Position numbers and translations under genes: made by a program
Shown: positions 17,874-26,239 of the stretch, piece by piece
Numbering within the stretch: position 1 is the first letter of the stretch
Layout of the letters: each line of letters starts with the position of its first letter
Notes under the pieces: model-generated
Database searches by the model: none
What the model was told of the DNA's origin: nothing
Seen by the model: the letters and a program-made list of their open reading frames with translations, nothing else
Source of the DNA: Amycolatopsis xylanica
GTDB taxonomy: Bacteria > Actinomycetota > Actinomycetes > Mycobacteriales > Pseudonocardiaceae
DNA length: 64,000 bases
Assembly (NCBI RefSeq): GCF_900107045.1
Contig: NZ_FNON01000003.1
Location: 434,001-498,000, forward strand
Reading direction: 5' to 3'

Positions 17874-18512
17874 CTATGTGCTGGACGGGGCGCGTCCATC
17901 TGTTGAGATGCTCACCTCAAAGGCCCTCGCGGCCTCCGTGCACAGCGCGTTCAGCGCGACCGCGCGCGGCATGACCTCCGACGGCAGCTCCCTCGGCCCG
18001 GTCGCCACGGCGAACACCGTCCCGCCGCGCCCCGTGGCCCTGATCAGGCCGTCCTGGGCCGACACGGTCAGCCGCTTGCACTCGGTCTTCGACAGCACAG
18101 CGTCCACAACGACCACGCCGGTCGAGCCCACCGCGAGAGCCCAGACCTCGGCCTGGACAGCCAGGTCACGCGCCGCTTCACAAGCCGCGTAACCGTCCTC
18201 GGCGGTTCCTAAAGCGCCAGAAGCGACGGTCACCGCGGGCACGATCGGCACCACCTCGTGCGCCAGCGCCCCCACCGGAAACCCGCGCCCATGCTCACTC
18301 AGCCAGCGCAAGGCCCCGTCCGCCGCGGCCAGCCCGGCCGGGCCACCCGACGAGAAGCAGAGCGCGTCGATCCGCTGGACCAGGTTCTCCGGCCCCAGCA
18401 GGTCGGTCTCCCGGGTGCCCACAGGGTCACCGCGGAAGTCCACGGCCGCGCCCGTCACCGACGAGAACAGCACGACGGTCACCCCGCCGGAGCGGCCAAC
18501 GGAGACGGTCAC
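17874..18512 (-). CDS. Short P1/DmpA-family (S58) N-terminal nucleophile hydrolase
   Basis: 212 aa, in the place of Rv1333. DmpA-type enzymes are self-processing aminopeptidases whose C-terminal chain starts at the catalytic Ser/Thr. Recognisable parts are VGTRETDLLGPENLVQRIDALCFSSGG near the N-terminus, AADGALRWLSEHGRGFPVG, VPIVPAV and ALAVGSTGVVVVDAVLSK, where the usual Asn before the nucleophile appears as Gly (GST). It is clearly shorter than the ~340-aa family norm. Activity is therefore uncertain. GTG start overlaps the DUF2017 stop by 4 bp; mec follows. Confidence 0.75.
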   Translation of the reverse strand: MTVSVGRSGGVTVVLFSSVTGAAVDFRGDPVGTRETDLLGPENLVQRIDALCFSSGGPAGLAAADGALRWLSEHGRGFPVGALAHEVVPIVPAVTVASGALGTAEDGYAACEAARDLAVQAEVWALAVGSTGVVVVDAVLSKTECKRLTVSAQDGLIRATGRGGTVFAVATGPRELPSEVMPRAVALNALCTEAARAFEVSISTDGRAPSST

Positions 18513-19066
18513 CCGGTCAGCGCCTGGATCAGGCTCTCCTGCACCCAGGTCAGCCAGTGGTAGACGCCCAGGTGCGGCGCTCGCGGGTCGTCCTCCGGCA
18601 GCTCGTCGGGCATGTCCTCGGTGACGTCGAGCGCCGTGCCCAGCGCCAGCCGCACGTCGTTGAGCGCCTTGAGCCAGGCGTCGGCCTGCTCGAAGTCCAG
18701 CCGGACGTCGCCGCCGTCACGCGGCAGCGTCTCCAGCACCACGGCCGCGACACCGACCTTCAGGTCCAGCAGCTCTGGCTCGTGCAGTGAGCGCATCGCC
18801 GCGGCCGAGTCCAGCGACTCCTTCGACGGGTTGTCCGGGTCGAGCCGGTGGAAGTCCGGCAGCAGCCGCGACAGGACCGGGTCGTCCGGCGACTCCGTCG
18901 GGCCCGTGCGGATCCCGGTCAGCTCGGCGAGCTCGTCCTGGGGAGCCTCTTCGGCACGCGCGCGCAGCATGTCCTCGAGCTGGCTGACCAGCCCGCGCAG
19001 CACCGCGGCCTCCTGCTGCTCGAACCCGGCGAGCACGACCTCGCCCTTGCGCCGCCAGTTCTTCAT
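18509..19066 (-). CDS. DUF2017 family protein
   Basis: 185 aa acidic, mostly helical cytoplasmic protein. It begins [24 protein letters not shown] and contains LSRLLPDFHRLDPDN, DAWLKALNDVRLALGTALDV and a C-terminal YHWLTWVQESLIQAL helix, all typical of the DUF2017 family that sits next to clpS in actinobacteria (Rv1332). ATG 19066 overlaps the clpS stop as ATGA, so it is co-translated with ClpS. A longer open frame runs upstream but lies over clpS. Function is unknown; the constant clpS linkage suggests a role with proteolysis. Confidence 0.88.
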   Translation of the reverse strand: MKNWRRKGEVVLAGFEQQEAAVLRGLVSQLEDMLRARAEEAPQDELAELTGIRTGPTESPDDPVLSRLLPDFHRLDPDNPSKESLDSAAAMRSLHEPELLDLKVGVAAVVLETLPRDGGDVRLDFEQADAWLKALNDVRLALGTALDVTEDMPDELPEDDPRAPHLGVYHWLTWVQESLIQALTG

Positions 19067-19371
19067 CAGGGCTGCTCCATGGTCGCCCAGAGGCCGGCCG
19101 CGTGCAGGCGCGCCACGTCGGCTTCCACCTTGTCCTTGGATCCGGACGACACGATGGCCTTCCCCTTGTGGTGGACGTCGAGCATCAGCTTCGTGGCGTG
19201 GTCTCTGCTGTACCCGAACAGCTTCTGGAAGACATAGGTCACGTAGGACATCAGGTTGACCGGGTCGTTCCAGACGATGGTCTGCCAAGGTTTGTCCTCG
19301 GCGACGACCTCGCCCCCAAGCGGGTCAACCTGCGTCTGCTCGGCAACGACAGGCGTCGACATGCTGTCCAT
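19066..19371 (-). CDS. clpS: ClpS adaptor of ClpAP/ClpCP protease
   Basis: 101 aa. Delivers N-degron substrates to Clp protease. The core [45 protein letters not shown] region has the Asp-Asn-Pro-type binding pocket and a conserved Met. The first ~28 residues are a disordered N-terminal extension rich in Val, Glu and Asp. ATG 19371 is used; a second ATG three codons in is possible. No RBS is evident. First gene of a minus-strand operon running through DUF2017, P1 peptidase, mec, cysO and cysM, divergent from pncB. Confidence 0.94.
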   Translation of the reverse strand: MDSMSTPVVAEQTQVDPLGGEVVAEDKPWQTIVWNDPVNLMSYVTYVFQKLFGYSRDHATKLMLDVHHKGKAIVSSGSKDKVEADVARLHAAGLWATMEQP

Positions 19372-19424
19372 GGTGTCACGATGGCCACCGGGGATGGGCT
19401 GGCAGGGCCCGCCATGTGAGTGAA

Positions 19425-19430
19425 TAGGCT
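19425..19430 (+). promoter_or_regulatory. -10 element for leaderless pncB mRNA
   Basis: TAGGCT ends 6 nt before ATG 19437 with no RBS between. Confidence 0.45.
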
Positions 19431-19436
19431 AAGCAC

Positions 19437-20744
19437 ATGGCCTCCGAAAACGGCACCGAAGCGGTCACCAGCACCGCGTTGCTCACCGACCACTACGAGC
19501 TGACGATGCTGAGCAGCGCGCTGGCCGATGGGACGGCCGACCGGCCGTGCGTGTTCGAGGTCTTCGCGCGGCGGCTGCCGGACGGCCGCCGCTACGGCGT
19601 GGTCGCCGGCACCGCGCGCGTGCTCGACGCGATCGCCGACTTCAAGTTCACCGACGCCGAGATCGGCCAGCTCGAATCGACGGCCGTGGTCGACGCCGAG
19701 ACACTCGAATGGCTGGCGAACTACTCGTTCGGCGGCGACATCGAGGGCTACCCCGAGGGTGAGCTGTACTTCCCGAACTCGCCGATCCTCACGGTGACCG
19801 GCGGGTTCGCCGAGGCGGTCGTGCTGGAGACGCTGGTCCTGTCGATCCTCAACCACGACAGCGCCATCGCGTCGGCCGCCGCCCGCATGTCGAGCGCCGC
19901 GCACGGCAGGCCGATCATCGAGATGGGCGGGCGCCGCACGCACGAGTGGGCGGCCGTCGCCGCCGCGCGCGCCTCGTACCTGGCCGGGTTCGCGACGACG
20001 TCCAACCTCGAAGCGGGCCGCCGCTACGGCATCCCGACGCGCGGCACGGTCGCGCACGCGTTCATGCTGCTGCACGCCAGCGAGGAGGAGGCCTTCCGCG
20101 CGCAGATCGCGAAGATGGGCCCCGACACCACGCTTCTGGTCGACACCTACGACATCAGCACCGGCATCGACACCGCGGTGCGCGTCGCGGGCAAGGAGCT
20201 CGGCGCGATCCGCATCGACTCCGGCGACGTCGGCGTGCTCGCCCGCCAGGCCCGCGAGCAGCTCGACTCGCTCGGCGCGCGTGACACCCGCATCGTCGTC
20301 TCCGGCGACCTCGACGAGCACGCGATCGCCGCGCTGCGCGCCGAGCCGGTCGACGCGTACGGCGTCGGCACGTCCGTGGTCACCGGATCGGGTGCGCCGA
20401 CCGCGGGCATGGTCTACAAGCTGGTCGAGGTCGACGGCAGGCCGGTCGCCAAGCGCAGCGCGCAGAAGATCTCGCGCGGCGGCCGCAAGGCGGCGATCCG
20501 CAGGCACAAGAGCACCGGCACGGCCGTCGAAGAGGTCATCTACACCGTGGACGGCCCGGTGCCCGACTCGGACGAGTACGACCGCGCGCTGCAGATCCCT
20601 CTGGTGCGCGCTGGACAAACCGTGGACGATCTGCCCACGCTGGACGACGCGCGGGCCCGGCTGCGCCGCGCGCTGGTGAGCCTGCCGTGGGAGGGCCTGA
20701 AGCTCTCGCACGGTGAACCCGCAATTCCGACGCTTTTCCTCTAG
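19437..20744 (+). CDS. pncB: Nicotinate phosphoribosyltransferase
   Basis: 435 aa. Converts nicotinate and PRPP to nicotinate mononucleotide in the Preiss-Handler salvage route. LLTDHYELTML and VFEVFARRLPDGRRYGVVAG at the N-terminus, MGGRRTHEWAA, GTVAHAFMLLH and RIDSGDVGVLARQAREQLD are family signatures. The His and Asp of the phosphoribosyltransferase core are present. pncA follows after 9 bp, so nicotinamide deamidation and nicotinate capture are encoded together. In M. tuberculosis pncB1 is likewise beside clpS. Confidence 0.95.
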   Translation: MASENGTEAVTSTALLTDHYELTMLSSALADGTADRPCVFEVFARRLPDGRRYGVVAGTARVLDAIADFKFTDAEIGQLESTAVVDAETLEWLANYSFGGDIEGYPEGELYFPNSPILTVTGGFAEAVVLETLVLSILNHDSAIASAAARMSSAAHGRPIIEMGGRRTHEWAAVAAARASYLAGFATTSNLEAGRRYGIPTRGTVAHAFMLLHASEEEAFRAQIAKMGPDTTLLVDTYDISTGIDTAVRVAGKELGAIRIDSGDVGVLARQAREQLDSLGARDTRIVVSGDLDEHAIAALRAEPVDAYGVGTSVVTGSGAPTAGMVYKLVEVDGRPVAKRSAQKISRGGRKAAIRRHKSTGTAVEEVIYTVDGPVPDSDEYDRALQIPLVRAGQTVDDLPTLDDARARLRRALVSLPWEGLKLSHGEPAIPTLFL

Positions 20745-20753
20745 GAGACGAAC

Positions 20754-21329
20754 ATGGGTACCGCGCTGATCGTGGTCGATGTGCAGAACGACTTCTGCGA
20801 AGGCGGCTCGCTCGGCCTGCCGGGTGGCGCGGCCGCCGCCGAGGCCATCTCGAAGCTGGCCAACAGCGGTGACTACTCGCACGTCGTGGCCACCCGCGAC
20901 TACCACATCGACCCCGGCTCGCACTTCAGCGAGACGCCGGACTTCAAGGACTCGTGGCCGCGCCACTGCGTCGCGGGCACGCCGGGCGCCTCGTTCCACC
21001 CGGCGCTCGACGTCGCGCCGGTGAACGCGGTGTTCTCCAAGGGCGAGTACAGCGCCGCCTACTCCGGTTTCGAGGGCGCGTCGGGCGACGGCCAGTCGCT
21101 CAAGGACTGGCTGGCCGAGCACGAGGTCACCGAGGTCGACGTGGTCGGCATCGCGACGGACTTCTGCGTGCGCGCGACCGCGCTCGACGCCGCCAAAGCC
21201 GGGCTCAAGGTGCGGGTGCTGCTCGACCTGACCGTCGGCGGCTCGCAGCCGACCGTCGACGCCGCGCTGAAGGACTTCGACGAGGCGGGCGTGACCTACA
21301 CCGGCACCGCCCCGGTCCCGGCCGCATGA
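20754..21329 (+). CDS. pncA: Nicotinamidase (pyrazinamidase)
   Basis: 191 aa isochorismatase-fold enzyme hydrolysing nicotinamide to nicotinate. Catalytic Asp in VVDVQNDFCEGG, metal-site residues in ATRDYHIDPGSHF, the Lys in FSKGEYSAAYSGF and the nucleophilic Cys in IATDFCVRATALDA are all visible. GGAG precedes ATG 20754. The TGA overlaps the next start as ATGA (21326-21329), coupling it to an aldolase gene. Such enzymes also activate pyrazinamide. No defects seen. Confidence 0.95.
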   Translation: MGTALIVVDVQNDFCEGGSLGLPGGAAAAEAISKLANSGDYSHVVATRDYHIDPGSHFSETPDFKDSWPRHCVAGTPGASFHPALDVAPVNAVFSKGEYSAAYSGFEGASGDGQSLKDWLAEHEVTEVDVVGIATDFCVRATALDAAKAGLKVRVLLDLTVGGSQPTVDAALKDFDEAGVTYTGTAPVPAA

Positions 21330-21961
21330 CCACCCCCTTCCTCGAGGCGCTCGCGCGGCACCGGCTCGTCGCGATCCTGCGCGCCGCGGACGCGTCGCGC
21401 TTCGCCGAGGTGGCTTCGGTGCTGCACGGCGCCGGTGTCCGCCTGCTCGAAGCGACGCTGACCACGCCGGGCGCGCCGGACGCGATCACCGCCATCCGCA
21501 AGGAACTCGACGCCGAGACGCTGGTCGGCGCGGGCAGCGTGCGCACGGTGTCCGATGTGGACATCGCGGCCGACGCGGGCGCGGACTTCCTGATCACGCC
21601 GACGGTCAGCCCGGCCGTGCTGGAGCACGCGGCGGCCCGCGAGGTCCCGGTGATCTGCGGCGCGCTCACGCCGACGGAGATCGACCAGGCCTGGCACGCG
21701 GGCGCGGCGGCCGTGAAGGTGTTCCCGGCCGCGGCGCTCGGCGGGGTCGCGTACGTGCACGCGGTGCGCGCTCCGATGCCGGACGTCCCGCTGGTGCCGA
21801 CCGGCGGCGTCTACCTCACGGACGTGCCGAAGTACCTGGCGGCGGGCGCCATCGCGGTCGCCGCCGCGACGCCGCTGCTCGAAGACGCGCTGACCGGCGG
21901 TTCACTCGACGCGCTGGCCGCCCGTGCCCGCGAATTCGTGGCCGCCGCTTCGGGGTCGTGA
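21326..21961 (+). CDS. eda: KDPG/KHG aldolase family protein
   Basis: 211 aa class I aldolase of the Eda family, which cleaves 2-keto-3-deoxy-6-phosphogluconate or 4-hydroxy-2-oxoglutarate. LVAILRAADASRF with the conserved Arg, LLEATLTTPGA, VGAGSV, LITPTVSP and the Schiff-base Lys in AAVKVFPAAALGG are present. ATG 21326 overlaps the pncA stop. No other Entner-Doudoroff or hydroxyproline genes are nearby, so its place in an NAD-salvage operon is unexplained. Its TGA (21959-21961) lies inside palindrome copy B. Confidence 0.85.
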   Translation: MTTPFLEALARHRLVAILRAADASRFAEVASVLHGAGVRLLEATLTTPGAPDAITAIRKELDAETLVGAGSVRTVSDVDIAADAGADFLITPTVSPAVLEHAAAREVPVICGALTPTEIDQAWHAGAAAVKVFPAAALGGVAYVHAVRAPMPDVPLVPTGGVYLTDVPKYLAAGAIAVAAATPLLEDALTGGSLDALAARAREFVAAASGS

Positions 21962-22000
21962 GTGGTATGGCCGGTTCTAACCGGCCATACCACTCACGAC
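21955..22000. terminator. Palindrome copy B (22-bp perfect arms)
   Basis: Perfect inverted repeat with 22-bp arms meeting at GGTT-CT-AACC; one further G-C pair (21954/22001) extends it. It contains the stop codon of the upstream aldolase gene and ends 1 nt before the stop of the convergent secreted-protein gene. Confidence 0.75.
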
Positions 22001-22001
22001 C

Positions 22002-22676
22002 TCAGCCACGCCCGTACGGATCGCAGCCCGCGCTGCCCGCGTAGATGTCCCCGCTGATCGGGCCGCCTTCCGGGAACAGCTGGATGTGGATGGCGGTCGT
22101 GATCAGCGACCCGTCGGCGGGCTCCGGCACGACGACCTCGTTCAGCACGATCTTGGCCAGCGGTTTCTCCTTCTCGCCGCCCTCGATCAGCACGGTGGTG
22201 TTCGGTTCGATCTTGTCCGGCGTCGTGAAGCCTTCCACCGCGCCGAACTGGACGTAGCCGTTGCTGCCGACCGCGGTGGTGCTGCACTTGACATCGAAGG
22301 TGCGGACGGTGATCACCGGCCCGCCGAACTGTTTCAGTATCGAGGTCTCGAAGCGCGAACCCCGCGCCTGCCCGACGGCGACATAGGTCCCCTCCTGTGT
22401 CGTCCAGCCGCAGTCGGAGTCCGCGACCCCGTACTTGATCATGTCGCCGACCGAGCCGCCGTTGGACTTGGCCTTCTTCGGCCCGGCCACCGAGCACAAC
22501 GCCAGTGAGTCCATGTAGAGGTGGTCGGTGCCGACCGTGACATCGACCTTGCCCGCCGACGCCCAGGCCGACGGCGGTTTGTCCTCGTCCGCGTTCGCCA
22601 CGGCCGGTGCCGCCACCAGCCCGCCGCACGCCAGCGCGGCCATCGCGGCCGCACGCGTCCTCTCGCCCCACGCCAT
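22002..22676 (-). CDS. Secreted protein of unknown function
   Basis: 224 aa. Sec signal peptide with AVANA cleavage (RAAAMAALACGGLVAAPAVANA). The mature chain is beta-rich with motifs TDHLYMDSLALCSV, SDCGWTTQEGTYVAVGQARG, TFDVKCSTTAVGSNGYVQFG and LITTAIHIQLFPEGG, and about five Cys that could form disulfides. AAGGAGG is 5 nt before ATG 22676, a very strong RBS, so it is probably well expressed. I do not recognise a family; a choice-of-anchor-like repeat protein is possible. Convergent with eda. Confidence 0.75.
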   Translation of the reverse strand: MAWGERTRAAAMAALACGGLVAAPAVANADEDKPPSAWASAGKVDVTVGTDHLYMDSLALCSVAGPKKAKSNGGSVGDMIKYGVADSDCGWTTQEGTYVAVGQARGSRFETSILKQFGGPVITVRTFDVKCSTTAVGSNGYVQFGAVEGFTTPDKIEPNTTVLIEGGEKEKPLAKIVLNEVVVPEPADGSLITTAIHIQLFPEGGPISGDIYAGSAGCDPYGRG

Positions 22677-22866
22677 GGGCGCCTCCTTACCTCGTGTTTC
22701 CCCACTTCGACATCGGCGTGTGACGGATTCACCCTGACTATCCGGTGAAAACACCACCCGAAGGTGTAGACGTGATCCACGAGTGAGGAATGCGACTTTG
22801 CCCAGCCGTGCACGAGCGGTGGCGATTAGTCTCGCCTGGTTCCACGATGATCTCTGGAGGACACCC

Positions 22867-23451
22867 ATGGCATCGCTGTCCGTCGACGCGCGGCGCACCG
22901 TACTCGCCGACCTCATCCCCGGCACGCTCGCGCGCGACCTCGCGCTGGTGGCGGGCGGCGCGGGGCTCACCGGCCTCGCCGCGCAGCTGTCGGTGCACAT
23001 CCCCGGCACGCCCGTGCCGCTGACCGGCCAGACCTTCGCCGCGCTGCTGGTGGGCGCCGCGCTCGGCTGGCAGCGCGGCGCCGCGTCGATGCTGGTGTAC
23101 CTGCTCGTCGGCGCGGCAGGCGTGCCCTGGTTCCAGAACGGCACCTCGGGCCTGACCGGCGCCAGCGCGGGCTACATCGTCGGCTTCGTCTTCGCGGGCG
23201 CGCTGGTCGGCGCGCTGGCGGGCCGCGGCGGCGACCGCACCCCGCTGCGCGCCGCGGGCACCATGGTGCTCGGCAACGTCGCGATCTACGCGTTCGGTGT
23301 GCCGTGGCTGATGGCCTCGACCGGCTTCGGGCTGGCGACCGCGCTCGACAAGGGTGTCGTCCCGTTCCTCGTCGGCGACGCGATCAAGATCGTGCTCGCC
23401 TCGGCGCTGCTGCCCGCGACCTGGGCGCTGGTCAACCGCTTCCGCCGCTGA
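22867..23451 (+). CDS. bioY: Biotin transporter BioY
   Basis: 194 aa, six predicted transmembrane helices. S component of a biotin ECF transporter, also able to act alone in some bacteria. TGLAAQLSVHIPGTPVPLTGQTFAALLVGAALGW is the defining BioY segment and YLLVGAAGVPWFQNGTSGLTG follows. GGAGG (22856-22860) gives ATG 22867; the frame opens further upstream but without support. No ECF ATPase or T-subunit genes (bioM/bioN) are adjacent, so it would rely on shared ECF modules or function solo. A hairpin follows the stop. Confidence 0.92.
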   Translation: MASLSVDARRTVLADLIPGTLARDLALVAGGAGLTGLAAQLSVHIPGTPVPLTGQTFAALLVGAALGWQRGAASMLVYLLVGAAGVPWFQNGTSGLTGASAGYIVGFVFAGALVGALAGRGGDRTPLRAAGTMVLGNVAIYAFGVPWLMASTGFGLATALDKGVVPFLVGDAIKIVLASALLPATWALVNRFRR

Positions 23452-23459
23452 TCCGAACG

Positions 23460-23492
23460 GACCGTTGCCCCCGGATTTCGCGGGCAACGGTC
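23460..23492 (+). terminator. Hairpin terminator after bioY
   Basis: 11-bp stem GACCGTTGCCC/GGGCAACGGTC with an 11-nt loop, 9 nt after the bioY stop. No T tract. It separates bioY from dinG. Confidence 0.55.
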
Positions 23493-23547
23493 ACCGATGG
23501 CCCGGTACCGCCCGATCTTGACGGTGGTCCGGGCTATCTTCTTGGGC

Positions 23548-25593
23548 GTGGCCCGCTCTGAACTCCCCGGCGTACTCGAACTCCTCACCCACGCGGTCGA
23601 GGCGGTCGGCGGCGCCGAGCGCGCGGGTCAGGTCGAGATGGCGGACGCGGTCGGCCGCGCCATCCGCACCGGCGAGCACCTCGCCGTGCAGGCGGGCACC
23701 GGCACCGGGAAGTCACTGGCCTACCTCGTGCCCGCCATCCGCCACGCGGTCGAGAAGGAGGCGACCGTCGTCGTCTCGACGGCGACCATCGCGCTGCAGC
23801 GCCAGCTCGTCGACAGGGATCTGCCGCGCCTGGCGAAGGCGTTGAAGAAGGTGCTCGGCCGCGAGCCGACATTCGCCATCCTCAAGGGCCGCCGCAACTA
23901 TCTCTGCCTGCACCGGCTCGACACGGGCGCCCCCGACGAGCCCGACGACCAGGCGCTGTTCGACCCGTTCGCCGTGTCGCGGCTGGGCAAGGACGTCAAA
24001 CGGCTCTTCGAATGGTCATCCGACACCGAGACCGGTGACCGCGACGAGCTGGTGCCCGGCGTCGCCGACCAGGCGTGGCGCCAGGTTTCGGTCACCGCCA
24101 AGGAATGTCTCGGCGCCGCACGCTGCCCGATCGGCACGGACTGCTTCGCGGAGAAGGCGCGCGCCGAAGCCGGCCGCGCGGACATCGTGGTCACCAACCA
24201 CGCGCTGCTCGCCATCGACGCGCTCCAGGGCTACCAGGTGCTTCCCGAGCACGACGTGGTGATCATCGACGAGGCGCACGAGCTGGTCGACAGGGTCACC
24301 TCGGTGGCCACCGGCGAGCTCACCGCGTCCATGGTCTCGGTCGCCGTCCGCCGCTGCGGCAAGCTCATCGACGCCGACATCGCGGACCGGCTGATGGAGT
24401 CCAGCGACGCGATGGCCCTCATCCTCGACGACCTGCCGTCCGGCCGCTTCGACACGCTGCCCAAGCCGCTGGCCGGCGTGCTCGCCGGGGTCCGCGACGC
24501 GGCGCACGCGTGCATCACCGCGATGGGCCCCGACCGCAAGGAAGAGGTCGAGGACGCGACAGCGCGCAAGCTCGCCCGCACGCTGCTCGACGAGATCCAC
24601 GACAACGCCATGCGCATGCTCGAGGCCTTCGACCCGGACCAGGCGCACCAGCGCGACGTCGTCTGGATGACGGCGGACACCTTCTCGGCCAACCCGCGCC
24701 CGCCGTCACTGAAGGTCGCGCCGCTGGCGGTCGCCGGCCTGCTCCGCGAGAAGGTCTTCGGCCTCAACACGACCATCCTGACCTCTGCCACGCTGACGCT
24801 GGGCGGCAACTTCGACACCCTCGCCCGCCAGTGGGGCCTGCCCGCCAAGCAGCTCAAGGTCGTCAAGGCCGAGGGCGCCGCGACGGACAAGGAAGCCCCG
24901 TCCGACCTCGAGTCGATCAAGTGGACCGGCATCGACGTGGGTTCTCCGTTCGACCACAAGCGCAACGGCATCCTCTACATGGCCAAACACCTGCCCGCAC
25001 CGGGCAGGGACGGGCTCCAGAAGTCCACATTGGACGAGATCGCCGAGCTGGTGGACGCGGCGGGCGGCCGCACGCTGGGCCTGTTTTCGTCGATGCGCGC
25101 GGCGAAGCAAGCCGCCGAGGAACTGCGGGACCGCATCAAGTACCCGATCTTGTGCCAGGGCGAGGATTCGACGTCCCTGCTGGTCCAGAAGTTCGCGGAA
25201 GACGCCCGCACCTGCCTGTTCGGCACGCTGTCGCTCTGGCAGGGCGTCGACGTGCCCGGCCCGTCGCTCCAGCTGGTGCTGGTCGACCGCATCCCGTTCC
25301 CCCGCCCGGACGACCCGGTGTCCTCGGCCCGCCAGCGCGCGGTGGAAGCCCGTGGCGGCAACGGTTTCTTGACGGTCGCCGCCACCCACGCGGCGCTCCT
25401 GCTCGCCCAGGGCACCGGCAGGCTCCACCGGTCCATCAGCGACCGCGGCGTCGTGGCCGTGCTCGACTCCCGCATCGCGACCGCACGCTACGGCGGGTTC
25501 CTCCGCGCGTCGCTGCCCCCGCTCTGGCCCACCACCGACCCCCAAGTGGTGCGCGACGCGCTGCGCAGGCTCGACGCGGCGGCCCCCGCCTGA
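23548..25593 (+). CDS. dinG: DinG-family ATP-dependent DNA helicase
   Basis: 681 aa XPD-like SF2 5'-3' helicase. Walker A QAGTGTGKSLAYLVPA, DEAH box IIDEAHELVDR, a four-cysteine Fe-S cluster set (NYLCLHRL ... ECLGAARCPIGTDCF) and the C-terminal TLSLWQGVDVPGPSLQLVLVDRIPF, QGTGRLHRS motif VI. It unwinds D-loops, R-loops and G4 structures. An in-frame ATG at 23497 is only 5 nt after the bioY hairpin and has no RBS, so GTG 23548 is the more likely start and matches the conserved N-terminus. Corresponds to Rv1329c. Confidence 0.9.
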   Translation: MARSELPGVLELLTHAVEAVGGAERAGQVEMADAVGRAIRTGEHLAVQAGTGTGKSLAYLVPAIRHAVEKEATVVVSTATIALQRQLVDRDLPRLAKALKKVLGREPTFAILKGRRNYLCLHRLDTGAPDEPDDQALFDPFAVSRLGKDVKRLFEWSSDTETGDRDELVPGVADQAWRQVSVTAKECLGAARCPIGTDCFAEKARAEAGRADIVVTNHALLAIDALQGYQVLPEHDVVIIDEAHELVDRVTSVATGELTASMVSVAVRRCGKLIDADIADRLMESSDAMALILDDLPSGRFDTLPKPLAGVLAGVRDAAHACITAMGPDRKEEVEDATARKLARTLLDEIHDNAMRMLEAFDPDQAHQRDVVWMTADTFSANPRPPSLKVAPLAVAGLLREKVFGLNTTILTSATLTLGGNFDTLARQWGLPAKQLKVVKAEGAATDKEAPSDLESIKWTGIDVGSPFDHKRNGILYMAKHLPAPGRDGLQKSTLDEIAELVDAAGGRTLGLFSSMRAAKQAAEELRDRIKYPILCQGEDSTSLLVQKFAEDARTCLFGTLSLWQGVDVPGPSLQLVLVDRIPFPRPDDPVSSARQRAVEARGGNGFLTVAATHAALLLAQGTGRLHRSISDRGVVAVLDSRIATARYGGFLRASLPPLWPTTDPQVVRDALRRLDAAAPA

Positions 25594-25649
25594 GCTCACC
25601 CAGCGCGCCCGGCTACCGTTAAGGAATCAGAAGTTCTTAGGAGAACCGC

Positions 25650-25997
25650 TTGTCCCAGGACTCGGCCAACGCACAGTCCCGAACCGTCAGCGTCGACGAC
25701 ACCGGTGTCCGACGCCAGCTCGCCGACGGCAGCGAAGAAGCCGTCACCTGGCAGGAACTGACCGCGGTCGTGATCAGAGTGATTCCCGAGGGCCTCTCGA
25801 AGGAAGACGTGTTCTTCATGCTCGCGGGCGCCGACGGCAAGGGAACCGCCATCCCCAGCGCGGACCCGGCGGCGGACGCGCTGATCGAGCGCCTCCAGAC
25901 GCTCCCCGGCTTCAACCACGAGAAGTTCGTCGAGGCCATGACCACGGACGCCGACGAGGCCTACGTGGTGTGGAGCGCCGACAAGGCCGCGAAGTGA
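25650..25997 (+). CDS. Conserved hypothetical protein, 115 aa
   Basis: Small soluble acidic protein starting at TTG 25650 with AGGAG 6 nt upstream. Motifs are VDDTGVRRQLADGSEEAVTWQELTAVVIRVIPEGLSKEDVFFMLAGADGKGTAIPS and LIERLQTLPGFNHEKFVEAM. This beta-then-helix pattern occurs in many actinomycete and proteobacterial hypothetical proteins of the same length. No catalytic residues stand out. It overlaps the next zinc-ribbon gene by 4 bp (GTGA), so the two are probably co-translated. Confidence 0.75.
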   Translation: MSQDSANAQSRTVSVDDTGVRRQLADGSEEAVTWQELTAVVIRVIPEGLSKEDVFFMLAGADGKGTAIPSADPAADALIERLQTLPGFNHEKFVEAMTTDADEAYVVWSADKAAK

Positions 25998-26239
25998 ACC
26001 TGCACTGCGGGGTCTGCGGCTCCGAGCGGCTGACCCCGCCAGGCGAGATCCAGGTGCCGGGCACGAGCGCCGTCACGTTCACGCTCAAGCCCCGCGCCGG
26101 CATGTTCAAGTCCCGTCCCAAGCTCGACATCACGAAAGCCCGTGCCTGCCGGGACTGCGGCACGATCTTCCCCGTCGTCAGCCGGACCCTCCTCGCCAGG
26201 CACCTCGACGAGGGCTCCACAGAGGACTACGGCGACTAG
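25994..26239 (+). CDS. Small zinc-ribbon protein, 81 aa
   Basis: Starts at GTG 25994, overlapping the previous stop. It has two CxxC knuckles (LHCGVCGSE and ACRDCGTI) about 45 residues apart, with a basic KPRAGMFKSRPKLD stretch between and an acidic tail (DEGSTEDYGD). Likely a zinc-binding protein of unknown partner. Its TAG overlaps the TAG of the convergent kinase gene in a CTAG tetranucleotide (26236-26239), so there is no room for a separate terminator here. Confidence 0.72.
   Translation: MNLHCGVCGSERLTPPGEIQVPGTSAVTFTLKPRAGMFKSRPKLDITKARACRDCGTIFPVVSRTLLARHLDEGSTEDYGD

Noticed and set aside
19251..21122. 623-codon antisense frame over pncB and pncA
   Set aside because: Composition is that of a GC-rich shadow frame; pncB and pncA on the other strand have intact signatures.
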